A stretch of 64,000 nucleotides of DNA from Chelonoidis abingdonii (lineage: Eukaryota; Chordata; Testudines; Testudinidae), in contig NC_133790.1 in the NCBI RefSeq assembly GCF_003597395.2, positions 18,190,662 through 18,254,661 on the forward strand. The letters are read 5' to 3'. Under the pieces are notes generated by a model, which ran no database searches, was not told the DNA's origin, and was given only the letters and a program-made list of their open reading frames with translations. The translations under genes were made by a program, and so were the position numbers. Positions 60,797 through 64,000 of this stretch are shown here, one piece after another (the stretch's first letter is position 1; each line of letters opens with the position of its first letter).

Positions 60797-61336
60797 TTAG
60801 GCTTTGATCAGCCAGTTGTCTAAATAAGCGTAAATGGATATACCCTGGCATCTTAAATGAGCTGCTACTATGGCTAGAAACTTTGTAAATATCCAGGGAG
60901 CAGCAAATAGGTCAAAAGGTAAGACTTTGTACTGGAATTGGTCTTGTTCAATCAGAAAATGAAGGTGCTTGTGGTGTCTGGGTCTGAAGGAAATATGGAA
61001 GTATGCAACTTTCAGCTCACAAGCTGAAAACAATCTTGGGTATTTTGCAAAAGTATAATGGATAGTAGTATTAACATGCAGAATTGGAACTTTCTGATAA
61101 AGAAAATGTGGTTCTATAGATCTAATATGGGATAAAGCCCTACATTTTACTCCAAATATTTTCTGATATGTAAGAAAGAACTTTGACCTCTGAATTCCCT
61201 TGGCACCTTCTCTATTCGTCCTGCTTCCAAAAGGGAGTGAACCTCCAATCTTAAAAAGGTTTTGTGAGAGGGGAAGGAGGAGAATTAAGTGGAGTTGGGA
61301 ATTGAATTGAATGACATATCCATCTTTTATTAGCAC
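60797..61336 (-). pseudogene. DIRS reverse transcriptase remnant
   Basis: A 179-codon minus-strand frame covers most of the RT domain. Around residues 105-179 it reads ELKVAYFHISFRPRHHKHLH, QYKVLPFDLFAAPWIFTKFL and SIYAYLDNWLIKA, the DIRS RT blocks. The catalytic motifs are altered. The first Asp block is ELKVAY instead of the expected DLKDAY, and the YLDD box is YLDN. RNA-templated synthesis by this copy is therefore not expected. The intact enzyme copies element RNA into cDNA. The frame's first ATG is simply the first available and does not mark a true start. Confidence 0.85.
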
Positions 61337-61899
61337 CAGAATCTATTTGTCTGATGTGCTGCAACGCCAAGCATTGACAAAGTGGGAAAGGTGGCTGACA
61401 TTCAATCCTGAAGACTAAGCTGAAAGTTCCTTCCCTTTCATTCTGGGTTTAAAATACTTTCGCCTCCTTTGTCGCTGTGAAGAAGGTGGTTACTGTTGTT
61501 GAAACTCATGCCTTTGGGAAAAGTGAGACAAGGAAGCAGAAGGGTCTATTATGATACCAAAAGCCAGATCCTGAGGTCCTTCTTCTTGCAGGTTGGGAGA
61601 CACCTAATGATCTTGCATCTTTAGTTTCCTTTAACGTTTCATCTGTTTTATTACTAAACAAGCCATCACCATTAGAAGGGTGATGGACAAGAGGTGCACC
61701 TCTTGAAATCAGGTCTTTTAGCTATCATAACCACCACGGATCTGGGGAGCGGAACCAACGATATGAACTAAAATATGAAATTGAACTTTTAGAAACAAAC
61801 AAGAAACAGAGTAACTAACCTTAACACCAGAACTGGCACCTAATAATATTAAGCTATGGCAATGGCTCTCTCTTACAGAGAAGATCTAGATCTGATGGA

Positions 61900-62130
61900 T
61901 CTAGTCAGGTTTATGGCCATCTGCTGCTGCTGTTGGAAAGAAATGAGGTAGCTGGAGTACCAAGCCCTCTTTTATAGCCTCACATTAAGAATATTCAGGA
62001 TCTGAGGGGTAAAGTGTGGGAGAGGCCAACAATACACCAACAAGCATTGGTACAAGATGGTTCCATCATCACAACTGCACCTCCCAGCACATCCCATGAG
62101 TGGGAATATGCAGAGGACACTCAAAGAGCA
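61900..62130. repeat. DIRS terminal repeat, right (5') end
   Basis: Read on the minus strand it shows CCTCTGCATATTCCCACTCA at about 62115-62096, then GCTATAAAAGAGGG at about 61980-61966, then CTACCTCATTTCTTTCC. The same order with similar spacing is found at 55085-55275 on the plus strand. The TATA-like box fits the expected promoter position. Confidence 0.7.
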
Positions 62131-62274
62131 GCTTATTTCAGCATTGAAGCTGCAGATAAATTACAACTTTAGCAATTAGCGTGTTTGCTCACAGATAGTA
62201 ATTTCATTATGCATAACACCATTAATTTTATTCTCTATTGTGTTATCTTTTTTCATGTTTCTATTTCAAACAAT

Positions 62275-62375
62275 TTTACAGACTGGGAAGCGGAGGTGGA
62301 GGGAATTTAAGTAACTTGCCCAAGGACTGGGAGAGAGAAATGACACTTCAGTGGCAGAACTAAATCTATAACTGT
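62275..62375 (-). repeat. MIR-like SINE fragment, antisense
   Basis: TTTTACAGACTGGGAAGCGG, AAGTAACTTGCCCAAGGACT and CAGTGGCAGAACTAAATCTA fit the antisense MIR order. Confidence 0.6.
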
Positions 62376-62854
62376 AAAATGACTAATCTCCAGCATTAAT
62401 CAGTATATAAACCTCACTCTATGGAGAATATTGTATCAGTGCACTGCAAACATATAGTCCATAATGCTTGTTCAGCACTTTCAAGATGTTAAGTACCAAA
62501 CATGTGCTATTATAAGCAACTACAGTACCTCATGTTCAGAATGGTCATGTTGGCATGCTTAGCTTCTGATTTATTCAGAAAAGATGGATTACAAGTGTCA
62601 GGAATAGACAGGAGCAGAGATTCATGATAAAGTGTGCCATCAATTATGAGATAGTACTCAAAATCCAGCCTAAGTAGTAAGATATTTACTTTGCAGCTGG
62701 GAAGCTGTTTTTATTTAAACATTGCTGAAGGTTACACTGCAAACGTATTGCAGCTCTGCTTTCTCATAGTCCTAGACAGTGACAACCAAAGTTATAGTTA
62801 GAGTACATCCAAAGGAGACTGTGGAATACCCGTTACTGTAAGTTTTTAAGAGCA

Positions 62855-62972
62855 AGTTAGATAAACATCTATCCTAGATGGTCCGGGTGTACTTGGTCCT
62901 GGCCCAGTGCAGGGGGGTGGACTAGATGGCCCATGGATCACTCTAGACCTTCATTTCTATGATTCTATACTT
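62855..62972 (+). repeat. CR1 3' terminal fragment
   Basis: AAGAGCAAGTTAGATAAACA, GTACTTGGTCCTGGCCCAGT, GGGTGGACTAGATGGCCC and a TTTCTATGATTCTATA end identify a sense CR1 3' UTR with an intact octamer-type tail. Confidence 0.85.
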
Positions 62973-64000
62973 CCAAAGCTTTTTCATGTTTTCCAGAAAG
63001 TCAATAAGAGTCCATTTCTACACAGTAACTCCATTCAGTTCCCTCTCTCTTCCTGTTTCATAGCATTGGGGAGGGTCTAAGATATGTCCATTAAAAACAA
63101 ATGTTCAGTCAACAGTAAGATTTTTTAAATATATTTAGTAAGCCTATTACAGTCTATGATAACTACTTGTTGTAGCCATGTCATACAACTGTTAAGTACT
63201 GCACTACATAGTCAGTATGTTATAAAGCAGTTCTAAATGTTTTAAAAGGGTAGATACATACCTGCAAGTGAAGCTCTTTGAATGCAGAATTAGGTATGAG
63301 ATGCACTCCTAAATCACATGACCTCTGTTGTAGCATCAGGTTAACTATTTTTGCCCAGGAGAAAAGGAAATTGCAGTTAAGCAAACAATTCTATGTACAC
63401 CCTTCAAGGCAACCAGGTGGTTTTATCCTGATGCAAAAAGCATATCAGGCTGGTTATTGCTCCACAGACAACACACACTAGACTAGGTCATGTGACTAGA
63501 GAGTGTGGCTGCACAGAAAATGACTTTAGTGGAATGAAAGAGGTCTACCACGTCCTACCAAGGACTACTGCAGGCATTATGAACAATTCTGAAGTTTGAC
63601 AGAGGAAGTCATTAAACATAGTGGCACTATCTGATAACAGCATACTGTTGTTAGTTATTCATAAGTACATATTCCTCATTTGTTACGCAGAATTGTAAAG
63701 AACAGTCAGATAAGAAATGCAAAATGTTAATCTACCACATTATTTTAGATGGTGATCAACTAAACTAGGCGGAGTCAATGTTCTGATACATTTCCAAAGA
63801 AAAAGCATGTGTTGCAAGAAATGAAACTTGAAAATTCAGTGGGTGGTACTCTTCCCTTTCAGTCAGTACTGGACCAATAGCTGACTGATCCTGCAAGCAA
63901 TACCTTCTGGATAAGCTGTAAAACAGAGGTCTTTTATCACTTTTGGATATCAAAGATTCCTTGGCACTTCACAGAAGCAGTGACAACTACTCAGAGGATT
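62973..64000. other. Unassigned, presumed YPEL1 intron
   Basis: No repeat or coding exon was firmly recognised. A minus-strand segment, 63262-63344, is bounded by acceptor- and donor-like signals with one open frame. It does not match the expected Yippee N-terminal exon. Confidence 0.35.

Larger units (their letters stand above)
55063..62130 (-). mobile_element. DIRS-type (tyrosine recombinase) retrotransposon, degenerate, with nested insertions
   Basis: Both ends carry related sequence in inverted orientation. TCTGCATATTCCCACTCATT at 55094-55113 faces CCCATGAGTGGGAATATGCAGA at the right end near 62092-62113. Each is followed inward by a GC(T/A)ATAAAA-like promoter box. Between them, on the minus strand, lie remnants of reverse transcriptase (60797-61336), RNase H (60075-60320) and a tyrosine recombinase (55480-57840). 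That order and the inverted ends define DIRS elements, which integrate without target duplication. The copy is interrupted by a hAT element, a Tigger-like MITE and two CR1 pieces. It sits in a YPEL1 intron, in the same orientation as the gene. It is inactive. Confidence 0.85.

Noticed and set aside
1..64000. CRISPR arrays, operons, prokaryotic mobile elements, rRNA genes
   Set aside because: The intron-split vertebrate gene, LINE/SINE/DIRS content and low gene density are eukaryotic. The only tandem array is the minisatellite, which has no unique spacers.

Overview
The window looks like nuclear DNA from a sauropsid vertebrate, most likely a turtle. It has long, repeat-rich non-coding stretches and one intron-split gene. 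The repeats are fragments of CR1 LINEs, hAT, pogo/Tigger and TA-flanked DNA transposons, a DIRS-type tyrosine-recombinase retroelement, CORE-SINE/MIR-like fragments, LTR pieces and palindromic repeats with hammerhead-ribozyme-like cores. Species-level placement is inference from this repeat mix. No bacterial or viral gene organisation, CRISPR array, rRNA gene or intact tRNA gene was seen.

The only host gene I can support is YPEL1 (Yippee-like 1) on the minus strand. Its last three coding exons lie at 48537-48580, 46858-46966 and 45439-45528. They encode residues 40-119 of a 119-residue protein with consensus splice sites. The first coding exon, expected to carry the start codon and the first zinc-binding CxxC, was not found up to base 64000, so the next intron upstream is at least about 15.4 kb. 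The 3' UTR runs to lower coordinates into an AT-rich stretch.

From 1 to about 40 kb the sequence is intergenic and dominated by repeats. It holds TA-flanked MITEs (1912, 17505), hAT-like MITEs (2174, 4972, 15056, 26515, 28821), a 654-bp solo LTR (3615-4268), a probable second LTR (about 24560-25602), GC-rich palindromic repeats (6484, 18531), a 37-bp minisatellite with a 239-bp higher-order period (20530-21232), CR1 fragments, and a deleted hAT element keeping only the 3' part of its transposase (32797-33683, perfect 8-bp target-site duplication). Three Penelope-like repeats (17729, 27690, 36311) carry hammerhead-like cores, and two of these are palindromic.

From 55.06 to 62.13 kb lies a degenerate DIRS-type retrotransposon on the minus strand. 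It has inverted terminal repeats, reverse transcriptase, RNase H and tyrosine recombinase remnants. It is interrupted by a 1260-bp hAT element with inverted internal arms (55608-56867), a Tigger-like MITE (58181-58955) and two CR1 3' ends (58960-59877). This gives a readable order of insertion.

Most other open frames in the window are chance frames in AT-rich DNA, minisatellite read-through or transposon debris.
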